A stretch of DNA of 64,000 bases from NCBI RefSeq assembly GCF_026151205.1, contig NC_087073.1, positions 16,883,837-16,947,836 on the forward strand, in the 5' to 3' direction. The notes below the pieces were generated by a model that saw nothing but the letters and a program-made list of their open reading frames with translations, had not been told where the DNA came from and did not search any database. Made by a program: the position numbers and the translations under genes. The stretch is from Bolinopsis microptera (taxonomy: Eukaryota; Ctenophora; Tentaculata; Lobata; Bolinopsidae). Shown here in pieces: positions 1 through 11,900 of this stretch (the stretch's first letter is position 1; the number at the start of each line of letters is the position of its first letter).

Positions 1-535
1 TGCAACCACCGGGTCATTGTTGTAGAAGTGTGATACTGCGTAAACCACATGTTAATGAAAAAGTGATAATGATATGAATTAGCAATTAATAAACTCAATT
101 AACCAAGTTATCACAGTATTATCACCGCCTTGTCAGTACAGACGAGTGACCAAACTGTTGACCGAATTGACGGGTTAACTACAGCACAATTACACTATTA
201 ATTTGATTAATAAAACACACACAGTTCACCCACAACTTCCTCCTTACCTCCCTACTCGGGTATTCAGCAGATAATGGATTTAATTGCACTTAAGAGAAAT
301 ATTCATAGGGGTACAAATTAACGGCGGGCGGAATAATAGTGATCCGAAAATATGGAGATTTTGTTTGGAAATCCCCCAATATTGTTATTACTACTATTGG
401 AATGATTATTATCAAAATTGAACAGAATTGCGTACAGGTTGTCCTCAAAAAAGAAATTTATTCGATTCTTCTTTCTGTAATCCATTTTTCAGGTGGATTC
501 TCCTCGCATTTAAGAGGGAAAGCAAAACATTTGAT
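1..535. other. Intergenic, nothing recognised
   Basis: AT-rich sequence with no convincing coding exon, RNA gene or repeat. It may hold the promoter and 5' UTR of the small gene fragment that follows, but no TATA-like element stands out. Confidence 0.4.
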
Positions 536-1178
536 ATGGCGACGAAGATATTCACAACCATCAACTCCCTTAAACCGACCCATTACATACAGTTGCAAGG
601 TGAGGACTATTATTTACTTCTTTCCACTATTATTCACTATTATCCACTACTATTATTATCCACTATCATTATCCACTATTATTATTATCCACTATTATTA
701 TCCACTACTATTATCCACTACTATTATTATCCACTATTATTATCCACTATTATTATTATCCACTATTATTATCCACTACTATTATTATCCACTACTATTA
801 TTATCCACTACTATTATTATCCACTATTATTATCCACTACTATTATTATCCACTACTATTATTATCCACTATTATTATCCACTTTTATTATCCACTACTA
901 TTATTATCCACTACTATTATTATCCACTACTATTATTATCCACTACTATTATTATCCACTATTATTATCCACCATTATCTTTAACCACTCCCCCAGGACT
1001 GGGTAAGTGTGAGCTGCTCTCGCTGGACATGTTCCTGGTAATAGCTATCCTAGTTTCCTCTCGCTCTACTCTCCTCTCCTTCACCGACCAGACTGATGTG
1101 TACCAGTGGACAGGCAAACTCAAGTTGTCTGATATGTCAGCTATCTGCCATGCTCGCCAGGTTCGTTCCATCACTTAG
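536..1178 (+). CDS. Unrecognised gene fragment, two candidate exons
   Basis: Candidate exon 1 (536-599) starts MATKIFTTINSLKP and ends in a phase-1 codon before a GTGAGG donor. Candidate exon 2 starts at 997 after CCCCCAG and continues in the same frame (LGKCELLSLDMFLVIAILVS). The intron consists almost wholly of a TTATTATCCACTA satellite. Exon 2 includes a hydrophobic stretch and a Gln/Trp-containing segment (TDVYQWTGKLKLSDM), then either uses a weak donor after 1160 or stops at 1176-1178. I recognise no family. The matching splice phase and non-repetitive codons support it. It could be the 5' end of a longer gene, a decayed gene, or chance. Confidence 0.3.
600..990. repeat. TTATTATCCACTA-type satellite
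   Basis: A run of CTATTATTATCCAC and shorter variants fills about 370 bp between two candidate exons. Long open frames across it (Tyr/Leu/Ile/Ser/Thr strings) are products of the repeat and are not genes. Confidence 0.9.
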
Positions 1179-2657
1179 CAGTTAGTTTTAATACTTTCAA
1201 CACTACTATATAACAAATAATTTGAGCTAATGATGTAATCTTACGAAGTATACACTACATTTGCGTGTTTCACTGTCTAGCCCACCAACCATAATCACTT
1301 AGCACTATCATTTGACCCTTTTAGTCAATTCTCTCATTTTAATTGTACTGTACTTAAATTTATCTCTCGATCGCGATAATTGAAATTTAACTCTATAATT
1401 TAAAGCATGTAGCAATGTGGTACTATGCAGCATCCACCTCTATCACTCAACGTTATTCATTATTTTATTAAAGTTTACCAGCACCATTTATTCACTGACG
1501 TCTTACGACCATCTCCCTGTTAAACTAGTCGGTACTCGGTTAGGTAGTTTGTATCTGCCACTATTAACTAATAACTACTTAAACCACTGGTTTATTTTCT
1601 GAGGAAGAGCAGGAGTGTGCTTTAATATTTATACCCACAGATGTACGAGGAATGGGCGAGCCGCACCTGGTAAACGATCCTTTAAATCCTGAGAATAATA
1701 AACCTGACAAATAGTATTTATAATCTGACAGGTGAACCTTTAATTCTGCCTCAGTGGGCTCTTCTCAAATTAATAGGGAAGTCTTTATAATTATAGCATA
1801 GGTAAAGAATAGTTTTTAAATAGATTTTATACAACTTTTCATAGCTAAGGATTATTTTGGACAAGACGTGTAAATGTTATTACTTGAACCCTTGAACGGT
1901 ATTGAACGGTATTCAGTCGAATAGGCAAAAATGAAAAATGTACCAATTAATCATTAACATTATCGTTTTTAATTAAAATTAAATATTAAAATTAAATAAC
2001 ATCAATAAGGTTCTTAGAAACCTTACCACAGTATGCCCATTGTACATCCCGGTTTATTTAAAAGGGCTCCATAGTTCAATGTGACCATGTTTATTGTATG
2101 TAATGAGCTGATTTAATGTTTCAGAGTTACTATTTTCTTTACAATTTGAGCAGAATGTTCGGAAATCGTTGTGGTTCTGGGCTGGCCCCTTTTTTGTGTG
2201 TTTTATGATTTGAAATTTGAATGATCATAGCTACCCCAGATTGTGTATTTGTTGATTTTGACGAATTCTCTTTTAATTTTGATTTGAAATGGGCATGTGA
2301 TTTATATATAATGATATATGTAGATATTTCTTATTACTGTGATTACTAACTGCACGTTAAAAAAGAAAAGAAACTTTTTGAACTTTGTATGTTATCGCTA
2401 TGAAAATCCACATTCTTGATTTGCAATCTAAAACTTTTGAATTGATAATAAGTGTTTTACTATGCTATGAAGTGACAATTTCCTTCATACTAGTTAATAT
2501 GAAATTTACAATTTGCTTTTTATCTAATATCAAAATACAATATTTTGATAACCTCTCTCGGTAGTTTAGTTCTAATTATTATCAGTATAATAATAGGTCT
2601 GAATAATTACTAATTTTCACTAATCATTACTAATTATTACTCATAATTAGGACTATA
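1179..2657. other. Intergenic, upstream of TTLL12
   Basis: AT-rich with no credible coding exon. An ATTAG acceptor-like site lies just before the TTLL12 start codon, so a non-coding 5' exon may lie somewhere in this stretch. Confidence 0.4.
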
Positions 2658-4580
2658 ATGATTGGGAGGGACGCCCACGAGTACCAAGACTTCCTTACGC
2701 TTCACAAAGCACAGCTAGTTCACGCAGGAATACCTGAACGGTATTACCGAACTGTTTTTGAGAAGATTGAGTTGGAGAAGTATGATTCGGGGGATTGCAT
2801 GATGATGTTAACTGACGGGGAAAATTGGCAGGTCCAGTCCACATCCACTATTGATTCCAGCGACGCCAACACCATCTTCCTTGTGGATCACTGTTGGACC
2901 TTCCATGCTGAACAGGTAAAGAAAGCTCTGAGATCTATCCCAGGTCTTGCTCAGAGGATGTCTAGTCTGACTGGAGTTGGTTACCCTGATGGTGACGGCT
3001 ACGAGTCGGAGGAGGAGACTGGCCTTGAGGAACTGATTGAGAAGTTGTCAGAGAAGATTTGGGAACTGGCTGAAACATACACCATCCAGAAGGACACCGA
3101 GAAACTAACTGTTTGTTACATGATGGATGAGCTTGGTTCACGGATCCAGCACTCAGAGACCCCAAACATGAAGATGGCACCCTTTTTCCACATCACCAAA
3201 CAGTTTGCTGTGACCCTGATGTGGCCAATAGAGGATGAGATAGCGTCGGAGACTGTCATCACACGAGACATCACTCTCGGTGAAAGTGATCCTGGCAAGC
3301 GGTCCGCTCGACTTGCTATTTTCCGAGATCACATTGATCTGGACCGGGATAATTTGCGGATGGAAGAAGTGGAGAAACTGAACCCTTACAAATTGTATGG
3401 AAGGAAGGACCAGACTCTCCCTGAAGAAGTTCGATGTGATTCGGAACACCCAGCTTTCCTTCGTATGAAGGCAGCCTCTCCATCCGACCCTATTAAAGTT
3501 TTTACAGATTTGAAGTTCATGGCGGACTCTCTTTCTGACCCTCTCTTTAAAGTGGTCAACTCCGACAAGGACGCTGACTTTATCTCAACTTCAAGCAACT
3601 TTGATAAGTTCAAAGAGTTCTATGAGCAGCGCCCCACAAAAATCATAAATCAGTTCCCCAACGAGAACGTGGTATGCTGCAAGGATCTGTTGCTGAAGGT
3701 AGCAAGGAGGTGTAAAATAGATGACCAGGACCGGGAGCGCTCTGATGAGCTGATAATCGCCCGTTTGAACAGCCCAAGTAAGAGCTGGGCTGAAGACATG
3801 CACCCCCAGTGGTGCCCGGTAGGGTTTGATCTGGTGAACGAGTTGCCAGTTTTTGTGAGAAATTTCCTTGAGCGTGAGGAAGCAGGTCTTGATAACTCCT
3901 GGATTATCAAACCTTGGAATCTGTCCCGCGGACGAGGTACCTACGTCACCTCTAACCTTGCAATGATTGTCAAACTAGCGTACACTTCTCCGAAAGTGGT
4001 ACAGAAATACATTGAGAACCCCGTTCTCTTCTTCCGAGGAGATATTGGTCGGGTAAAGTTTGATATCAGATATGTGGTTCTTCTGAAATCTGTTGAACCG
4101 CTGAAGTTGTACAAATACAACGTGTTCTGGCTGAGGTTTGCCAACCAAGCTTTTGCTTTGGATGAGTTTGACGAATACGAGAAGCACTTCACCGTTATGA
4201 ACTACAATGATGCCACAGAATTAAAACAAATCGGTGACGTGGAATTTCTGGAGATGTTCGAACAGCAATATCCCGATCAGTCCTGGACGGAAATCGATCA
4301 GAAGCTCTGTTCTATGATCAAGGAATGTTTCGAAAGTGCTGTATCCCTGCCACCTCCACGTGGCATTGCCCACTCAGCCCAATCAAGAGCTATCTACGCT
4401 CTGGATATGATGCTGAAGTGGAACGGTGACAAGACTGAAATAGTTCCCCAACTCCTCGAAGTTAACTTTAATCCTGATAACCAGCGCGCTTGTCAGTATC
4501 ACCCTGAGTTTTACAATCATTGTCTCAAGACCCTTCTGTGCGAGGATGTGAGTGGCATTCCGGTCACTGAAATCAGTTGA
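2658..4580 (+). CDS. TTLL12: Tubulin-tyrosine-ligase-like protein 12
   Basis: A 640-residue uninterrupted frame, close to the roughly 640 residues usual for TTLL12. The N-terminal half carries the family-specific region (around residue 150 a segment reads YMMDELGSRIQHSETP). The C-terminal half is the ATP-grasp TTL domain: a WIIKPWNLSRGRG segment near residues 413-425, PVLFFRGDIGRVKFDIRYV near 455-473, and LLEVNFNPDNQRACQYHP near 598-615. TTLL12 in other animals is a cytosolic pseudo-ligase-type protein linked to tubulin detyrosination and histone methylation. Human TTLL12, as I recall it, lacks the Arg-Gly pair in the first ATP-grasp motif, whereas this protein keeps SRGRG. No intron interrupts the frame. 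The start is the first Met of the frame and fits the family N-terminus. The neighbouring GFM2 is on the same strand but functionally unrelated. Confidence 0.93.
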   Translation: MIGRDAHEYQDFLTLHKAQLVHAGIPERYYRTVFEKIELEKYDSGDCMMMLTDGENWQVQSTSTIDSSDANTIFLVDHCWTFHAEQVKKALRSIPGLAQRMSSLTGVGYPDGDGYESEEETGLEELIEKLSEKIWELAETYTIQKDTEKLTVCYMMDELGSRIQHSETPNMKMAPFFHITKQFAVTLMWPIEDEIASETVITRDITLGESDPGKRSARLAIFRDHIDLDRDNLRMEEVEKLNPYKLYGRKDQTLPEEVRCDSEHPAFLRMKAASPSDPIKVFTDLKFMADSLSDPLFKVVNSDKDADFISTSSNFDKFKEFYEQRPTKIINQFPNENVVCCKDLLLKVARRCKIDDQDRERSDELIIARLNSPSKSWAEDMHPQWCPVGFDLVNELPVFVRNFLEREEAGLDNSWIIKPWNLSRGRGTYVTSNLAMIVKLAYTSPKVVQKYIENPVLFFRGDIGRVKFDIRYVVLLKSVEPLKLYKYNVFWLRFANQAFALDEFDEYEKHFTVMNYNDATELKQIGDVEFLEMFEQQYPDQSWTEIDQKLCSMIKECFESAVSLPPPRGIAHSAQSRAIYALDMMLKWNGDKTEIVPQLLEVNFNPDNQRACQYHPEFYNHCLKTLLCEDVSGIPVTEIS

Positions 4581-4744
4581 CAACACTCTTAAAGGGGGAT
4601 TCTTATAGTTCAGGAATGTTTTTAATCGTTATACTTATTATATAAAATCTTTTTTTACGGTGACTGTGACGAATATGAGTCTGAGAATGGACCGTTCGCG
4701 TTCTGACTTGTGTATTTATGCGAACTCAGTGATGGGAAATTTAA

Positions 4745-4750
4745 AATAAA
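4745..4750 (+). terminator. Candidate polyadenylation signal of TTLL12
   Basis: AATAAA lies 165 bp after the TTLL12 stop codon and is followed by a GT-rich stretch (CATATGTGTG). The position is typical for a 3' UTR signal. Only the motif supports it. Confidence 0.5.
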
Positions 4751-5237
4751 GTTTCATATGTGTGCAGAGTTACGAGAACATTGTTCGAGTGCTTATAGTT
4801 TTAGTGGCCTCCAATTGAAGTACAGTTTGGAGAGATTTGGTCATAGTTGGACTGATATTCTTAACAGTTATCCTGATGAAGACTAATTTATTACAAACTA
4901 TATATTATAAGAGCTATTATATTAATAGGTTAAAGAGGTTTAATTTTAGCATTATATTTTTAAAAATTGAGAACTATGTGTCAATGATTGTGTCCTTATT
5001 AAGTCTTGAACTTCAACATGTATGCTCAAATACTGTGTAACATCATTTTTGATAAAATTAGATTTTGACTGTAAGCGAGTAACCATTAAAATCATGAGTC
5101 AAGAAACTATTATAAGATTATAATTGAGAAGGGTGAAAATCAGAGTGCTTCCACGACCATATTAGAGTAACCACCTAAACTATCAGGAAGCAGTTTTTAT
5201 ATATGTTTATATGAAAACTTGACATGACGAACGGTGA
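4751..5237. other. Intergenic between TTLL12 and GFM2
   Basis: AT-rich; no credible exon. It must contain the promoter and 5' UTR of GFM2, but I see no distinctive element. Confidence 0.4.
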
Positions 5238-7558
5238 ATGATACTGTCACAAGCCCGCGCAAGATGCCAGCTTATCCTGAGAAGAAGATGTCGGTATTTT
5301 AGATATTTCTCGACTGAAGCCAGTAAAATACGGAATATCGGAATTGTAGCTCATATTGATGCAGGTAAATTTAGAGTTTAAATCGTAGTGGAAATAATGT
5401 GGCTGTTGTTGAGACTTCAAACATGATAATTATATCTACTTCACTGATCACTAAAGTTTAATTCAAAGCATGAAGTGTAGGATATAAATGAACGTGAAGA
5501 AACATTTTGTCGTTTTGCTGAGTGAAATTAGATTACCTAATTTGTGACAAAATCTGCAGTCGGAATCGAATTTACCTCAGAATATTAATTCGGCTCTGAA
5601 CCTCAGGTAAAACTACAGTGACTGAGCGTATTTTATACGAAACTGGGGCCATACGAGCAGCGGGGACCATCAAACACGGCAACACCACCACAGACTTCCT
5701 CCCATGTGAACAGAACAGAGGTATCACCGTGAACTCTGCCTTCGTCCAGACACACTGGTCCGGTCACCTCTTTAACATCATAGACACGCCCGGGCATGTT
5801 GACTTTAGTTTTGAGGTGGAGAGGTCCCTGAGGGTACTGGATGGGGCCTTGGTGGTGATAGATGGAACTCGGGGGGTCGAGGCTCAAACTGTTACTGTTT
5901 GGAAGCAGCTGGAGAAGTTTTGTGTGCCTAGACTCGTGTTTTTGAATAAATTAGACAGAGGAAAAAGGGACATTGATCTTTGCATGTCCTCAATAAGGAA
6001 CACATTAAGAACGGTACCTGTGTTAGTTAATCACCCTGTTTATGATGAGGATAATCAGCTAGTTGGGGTCTCTAATACACCCTCCTCTGATGTGTTGACG
6101 GACACAGTTGAGTCTCTCGCAGAGGTAGATGAGGTTATGGAGGATCTGTACTTCACACACGACTGTGATCCTTCCAAGATACCTCCCTTGGAGATCTCAG
6201 AAAGCGTCAAAAGGCAGCTCCATTTAGGTAAAGTAACGCCTGTATGTGTGGGGTCAGGCTTAGCAGGAGTTGGGATAGGATCATGTCTAGATTTTATTAT
6301 TCAGTACTTGCCGTCACCATTGCATACCGTCTCAAAGCTTCCTGCAGGTTTAAGAGATCAGATATGTGGCGTGGTTTTCAAAAGTTCTCTTGATCCAAAC
6401 AGAGGGGTTTTATGCCAGACTCGGCTCTATTCTGGGACTTTACAGCCTCGGAGTAAAGTTCTTAATGTCAGAACTAAACGGTCTTATCAAGTGTCTAATC
6501 TTTTTCAAATAGATGCTGATAAAGTGAAATTGCAAAGTTCGTGTGAAGCAGGGGGTATTACAATGATTGCTGGTTGCAAGGACTTCAGGACTGGTGATGT
6601 TTTCGTAGCAGAATCATTCGCATCAAAAGGTGGCAATCTTGATGAATTGGTCGAATCTAACACAACATTGAAATCAACTATGACCTATGGAAAGCCTCTT
6701 TTCTTCTGTACCATCGAGGCAACAGACTCTATATCAAATGATAGATTAGAAAAAGTTTTAACTGCCATGACGTTTGAGGACCCCACTTTGACACTAAAGA
6801 AGAGCCAAAACGGAGAGTTGGTTCTGGGGGGAACGGGTCAGCTCCATCTCAGTGTGGTCAGAGAGAGAATAAAGGACGAGCATGGTCTGGAGTGCAAAGC
6901 TTACAAGTTCAGGGTTAACTACATGGAAACTGTGTCTCAACCAATAGAGCATTTCCACTCGGGCCCTCTCGGAGAACTTCATCTGACAATATCTCCAGCT
7001 GAATCTGGGAAAGTTGTTGCTGTTGAGAATGTTTGCCCAATAACCCGTGAAGTAGTGGAGCCTGCTATTGCTAGTTCTCTTACTATTGGTCCTCTGGTCG
7101 GTCTGCAATTATCAAACTGTCACATCACTGCCTCTTTTAACCTTAACCCACCCGACCACAACAAATTTCCCTCCAAAGAAGAGAAGAGAGTCCTTAATCT
7201 CATGGTGAAAACTGCAATCAAACAAATTTTCAAAGATAACCAGTCCTTGATGACACTTTGCGAACCATTTGCAGAGATAGAAGTAGAAGGTCCTCAAGAA
7301 TACTCCTCAGCTATCATGGCGGACTTCTCCTTGAGAGCAGGATCCCTAGAATACCAGATGTCCTTCTCAAAGGGGGGAGACTGGTTCAGTCTGGTGGGTA
7401 ATGCCCCACTTTCCAAACTTACTGACTTCAGCAGCCGGATGAGACACATTTCTAGAGGTAGTGCCTCCGTTTTGAGGATTGAGACGGTTAGGTACGGGCC
7501 CATGGAGCTTGAGGATTGCAGGACCATTGTGAAGATGTTTAAGGATGGTGTGTTGTGA
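5238..7558 (+). CDS. GFM2: Mitochondrial elongation factor G2 (ribosome-recycling GTPase)
   Basis: Two exons, 5238-5364 and 5607-7558, joined through a split Gly codon inside the P-loop, give a 692-residue protein. Exon 1 encodes an Arg-rich presequence (MILSQARARCQLILRRRCRY, then FRYFST) typical of mitochondrial import, followed by KIRNIGIVAHIDAG. The GTPase motifs are G1 AHIDAGKTT (38-46), switch I RGIT (80-83), G3 DTPGHVDF (102-109) and G4 NKLD (156-159). Later EF-G domains are present, with PLFFCTIEATDS marking domain III. In animals GFM2 works with the mitochondrial recycling factor to split ribosomes after termination, and it is distinct from the translocase GFM1. The protein is shorter than human GFM2 (about 780 residues). 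Assignment to GFM2 rather than GFM1 rests on similarity remembered across domain III. A start at the Met now at 5618 would lack most of the P-loop. Confidence 0.92.
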
Positions 7559-8925
7559 AGTGTTGACTATGTTTTGATTTTTAGAAAGTGATATTATTTG
7601 TTCATTTGGGGATTTAGTTTGATGTAATATAATGATAACCGTTGTTTTGTCTAGTTGAACTTATAATGTATTCAGTCTTTTCTTCTATTTATTTGATGAC
7701 ATGAAATCTTTGTATCATGACCACGTCACTCCGATATGCTAGTAGTCAATAACTTACAATAGTTGATATTTAATCAATAACGTAACCATTATATTGTAAA
7801 CAATATCGTGGTTATCGTCGTTATCGTGGTTTCAATCGTGGTTATTTAACCAACGATACAGGTGAAGACGATCAAATGGGTCCCCTCAATGTATGTCAAT
7901 ACTCAATGTGCCACTTATGTCAACCTGTTGAGACACCGGACTAGTTATTGTCGGTGTCCCCTGCTCTGTATTTATTTTACGAACAGCTTTAATCAATACT
8001 GCAATTTGTTCCCCTAGGCTCACTAACCCATTTCCATGAACAGGCGAGAGTAATGACTGTCCAGCTTAGATGACTACAACCGGGTAACAGAGATCAAAGA
8101 CATCTCCCCCGTCTTAACTGTATAGTAAGTTTCATATTTTATCTTAATATTGCATATTTAATGTTTAATACTGATGATTTTTTATCAGTATTAAAGAGTT
8201 AAAGTAGAATTTTAATGGCACTACCTGGTACTATGTAACAACATAATGGTTTAATCATTAGACCATTCAGTAGAATAATATTTATAGGAAGAGCGATAAA
8301 GTAGGGGACAAACTGTTCGATATTATAATATCATGATATGACTAAACGGCTAACTCAGTTTGACTCCAGTTATCTTTCCAAAAACTGAATGAACGCAAAT
8401 TTAGTAACTATATACCACAATATTACCAAGAATGTCCCATACTTTTGGAGAGGAACAACAAGATTGTACGATGAGAATAGGATAAGTAAGATATGAAGAG
8501 GATAAGTAAGATATGAAGAGGATAAGTAAGATGAGGAGAGGATAAGTAACATGAGAAGAGGATAAGTACTCCTCATCCTACAGTCAAATATTACTCCTTG
8601 TATTTCATCCTCAGTAAATGTCATAGAATTGTGTCGATGCAGTGGATATTGAAGAAATTATTAGTATTATAAGACCTAGAAGTTCGGGAGTTTCACTTTT
8701 AATTCCTTAATATCACGGTTTATTGAAATTTCTCAGACCCTAAATTTCATTATCGCATGGTTAATTCCGCGGTAAAAGCTTATAAGGTTATTTTCTTAAA
8801 CACATCACGAAAGAATAACTGATGAAATGAAAACCCCATGATTGTACTATCTAACTATCCTAATAAAATAATAATATTTTGGTTTCTCAGCGGAAGGAGG
8901 CTGTTCATCTGGTTATTTACACAAG
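7559..8925. other. Intergenic between GFM2 and SNUPN
   Basis: GFM2 3' UTR and SNUPN upstream sequence. Apart from the short satellite at 8470-8568, no feature is recognised. Confidence 0.4.
8470..8568. repeat. GAGGATAAGTAAGATAT minisatellite
   Basis: About five tandem copies of a 17-20 bp unit built on AGAGGATAAGTAA. It lies about 360 bp upstream of the SNUPN start codon. Confidence 0.8.
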
Positions 8926-11900
8926 ATGGGGGACAATTTCGAGGAGCTGGTTAGCGATCTCTCCTCCTTCAGTGTTTCTAATGAAGAAAACTGTGCAGTG
9001 TCGCGGTAAGTAACTATCATCTTTAATAAAACTACACAAATATCTGCTAGCTCTTGCAGCAGTGCAAAGATTGAAAGATCTGACAAGTCGTTGGAACACC
9101 CTAGAAATGTTTGTAAATTTGGTCTTAAAACGCATTTGTTCCATCAAGATGGAATTATGCCTGTGATTTTTCATTTTATTCTCTAATCAGGATCGATCTG
9201 TACAAGACCAAGACTTCTAAACAAGACCAGGAAACCAGGCGAGCCAAGTTCTTGGAAAGGCAAAAGAGGTACAGTTCTATAACATACTATAAGTGGCATT
9301 ATTAACGATAATACATTATTCTTGCTCCTTAGGAGTCCGTCATATTTGATACATGAGGAACGCCATTTTCGGACGTGAGGAGAGTTAGGACTCCTCCAAC
9401 TACATTAAATTAATACCTTCTGTAACGTCCTCAATAAATGTAATAGATTTGTAGTGTTGTAATTAGTTTAATACATTACTTGATTAAGTTCCAGCCCTTC
9501 AATAATCATCTGACATTTTCGGCTAAAGTATTGCTTATAATTATAGTAAAACCGAGAATTATATAGTAATTTTATAATTATATAAATTGTATGTTCACCA
9601 AAATGTCCAGTGATCGACAGAGCAGCCTCTCCGCATTGCGCAATATCGAGGAGGAGTCGCAGAGTCCTGAGAAGACTAACCCTTATAAAAACCAGGTATT
9701 TTAAATGTCACTTTCTGGATATTGGAAGCGATCGCCTGAATGAAACTGTAGTTAAAATCTTAACCCAGACGTCGCTGCACACTGCACAGTGTTTTATCAT
9801 ATAACCCGTTCAATAGAATTGAGGTCCGTATAACCCACTTAACTAACTAACTAAGTAACTTAACTAACTAACTAACTAACTTAACTTAACTAACTAACTA
9901 TCTAACTAACTATCTTCAGCTAATGCTATCAGAGTGGCTACAAGATAAGCCTGATGATTTTGAAGAGAACTGGCTGTGCAAATTTGCCCCTGTTGGGCAC
10001 AGAACTCTAATAGTGGCTCACAAGGTGGGTTACCGGTCACCAGGGGGTTTGTTCTTGTTGGGCACAGACCTCTAATAGTGGCTCACAAGGTGGGTTACCG
10101 GTCACCAGGGGGTTTGTTCTTGTTGGGCACAGACCTCTAATAGTGGCTCACAAGGTGGGTTACCGGTCACCAGGGGGTTTGTTCTTTTTGGGCACAGAAC
10201 TCTAATAGTGGCTCACAAGGTGGGTTACCGGTCACCAGGGGGTTTGTTCTTGTTGGGCACAGAACTCTAATAGTGGCTCACAAGGTGGGTTACCGGTCAC
10301 CAGGGGGTTTGTTCTTGTTGGGCACAGAACTCTAATAGTGGCTCACAAGGTGGGTTACCGGTCACCAGGGGGTTTGTTCTTGGTTTTGTTCTCTTTAAGA
10401 TGATATGTTAAACTGTTCCTTAACAGTTAACAGTAATTGTCCACTGCTTGTGGTATCACAATTGCCCTAAAATGTGCAAGACTGACTTTACAATTCTAAT
10501 ATAGTCCACGAAGTGAGAAACTTCTCATAGAAAAGTTGCTCAACTTCAAAGTTAGTATAGTTATGGTGTGTACATGTGACTGCAGGTTCTGCACCCTCCA
10601 TAAGCATCATAATGGCGAAGGTAAGTACCGCCCACTCTTCCCAAACCTGTCTCCAGGGAGTGGTTCTAAACGCTTTCAGGTCATACAGAACTATATTTAA
10701 ATATTTAAATATATAAGAGGAAATCGAGCAGGGCCTCTTTGTAAGTGTGAAATGTCAGAGACCTGACAAAATGTCACATTTCAGACACTAAGACATTTCA
10801 GACACACTGACATTTCAGACACACTGCGACATTTCAGACACACTGTGACATCTCGGACCTCAAGCTATCCCTTGATTTGCAGGCAATATTAAATTTTGTG
10901 CAGTTAGGATTTAAGTATGAAGGAAATGTTCAGTATCAACTGTGCCTGTAAAAAAGTTAAAGCATCTGACAGGATGGCCGACAGCTGCATCCTGTCAAAT
11001 TCTATTTTTATCGGCAGGAGGATAGCAGATGCGTACAGATCCCCGAATGCATGTTCCTCGTGCAAAAGGCATAGAAGAAATTCTGCAAAAATTATTATTT
11101 TCAAACACAGTTTCAAGAACGAATAATGCAATTTTAAATGTGGTTCGAAGAAGGGATGCATATTCCAGTCTCTTGGATAATTTATCAGGAAGTTTGCTTT
11201 CAGGATTAAAATCTAGCAATGTGAAATGATAAATCCAATAAGATTTTGTTGTACCAATTTAGTGGTCAGGGGATGAAGTCACCGAAATTCTGAAAATATT
11301 CTTACAGTAATAGATCTCAAATTCTAGTAACGAGGAATGTAAATTTGGATTGCAATTTCATTCAGTTAGACTGTTCGAATCATAGTCTAAATGTACTCCA
11401 GTAAAATTAGCTACAGATGGTTTAACTGTACTCAAATGCCTCGGCTGCAGATGGTCCAACTGCACTGCAGAAAACTTAGCTAAAGATGGTCTCACTGCAC
11501 AGTTAGCTGAGAAATATCTTTGAAAGTGTCTAAAGTTTATTATTTTCTGAACAAATAAGTCGTTATCACTGCACGTGATCGCATTGAAAATTGCTCTGTG
11601 CAGGCAACAATGTTACCAGCTGAAGACGATAAACACATTTTAAGAGCTCCTGCTAATAAAACCTTTCGCATTATTTATAATATGTTTCAAAACCCCCTCC
11701 AAGTTCACCAGGTCAAGGTTTTTGTAGTCAAGCCTCAAACTTGCTTCACTATGATCCGACAACCCATCCAGAGATATACCAGTCTCATAGAGTTATACAG
11801 CAAATGAGCAGGCTTTATCCACAGTCTAAACTCTAATGTGATAAGTCGCTGCTAAATGGTTAGCAGTCGGGTTGTTGGTCATGTGACCTAAACTAAGCTA

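Noticed and set aside
339..1006. Two long overlapping open frames rich in Tyr, Leu, Ser and Thr
   Set aside because: Most of their length is translation of the TTATTATCCACTA satellite. Only the flanking candidate exons are kept.
10621..10677. GGAGTGGTTCTAAACGCTTT after CTCCAG as a possible SNUPN exon
   Set aside because: Exons 4 and 5 join in phase without it, and it does not resemble snurportin.
10904..11229. Cluster of short frames on both strands in SNUPN intron 4
   Set aside because: Overlapping in all frames with no domain pattern. It is consistent with chance in an intron.
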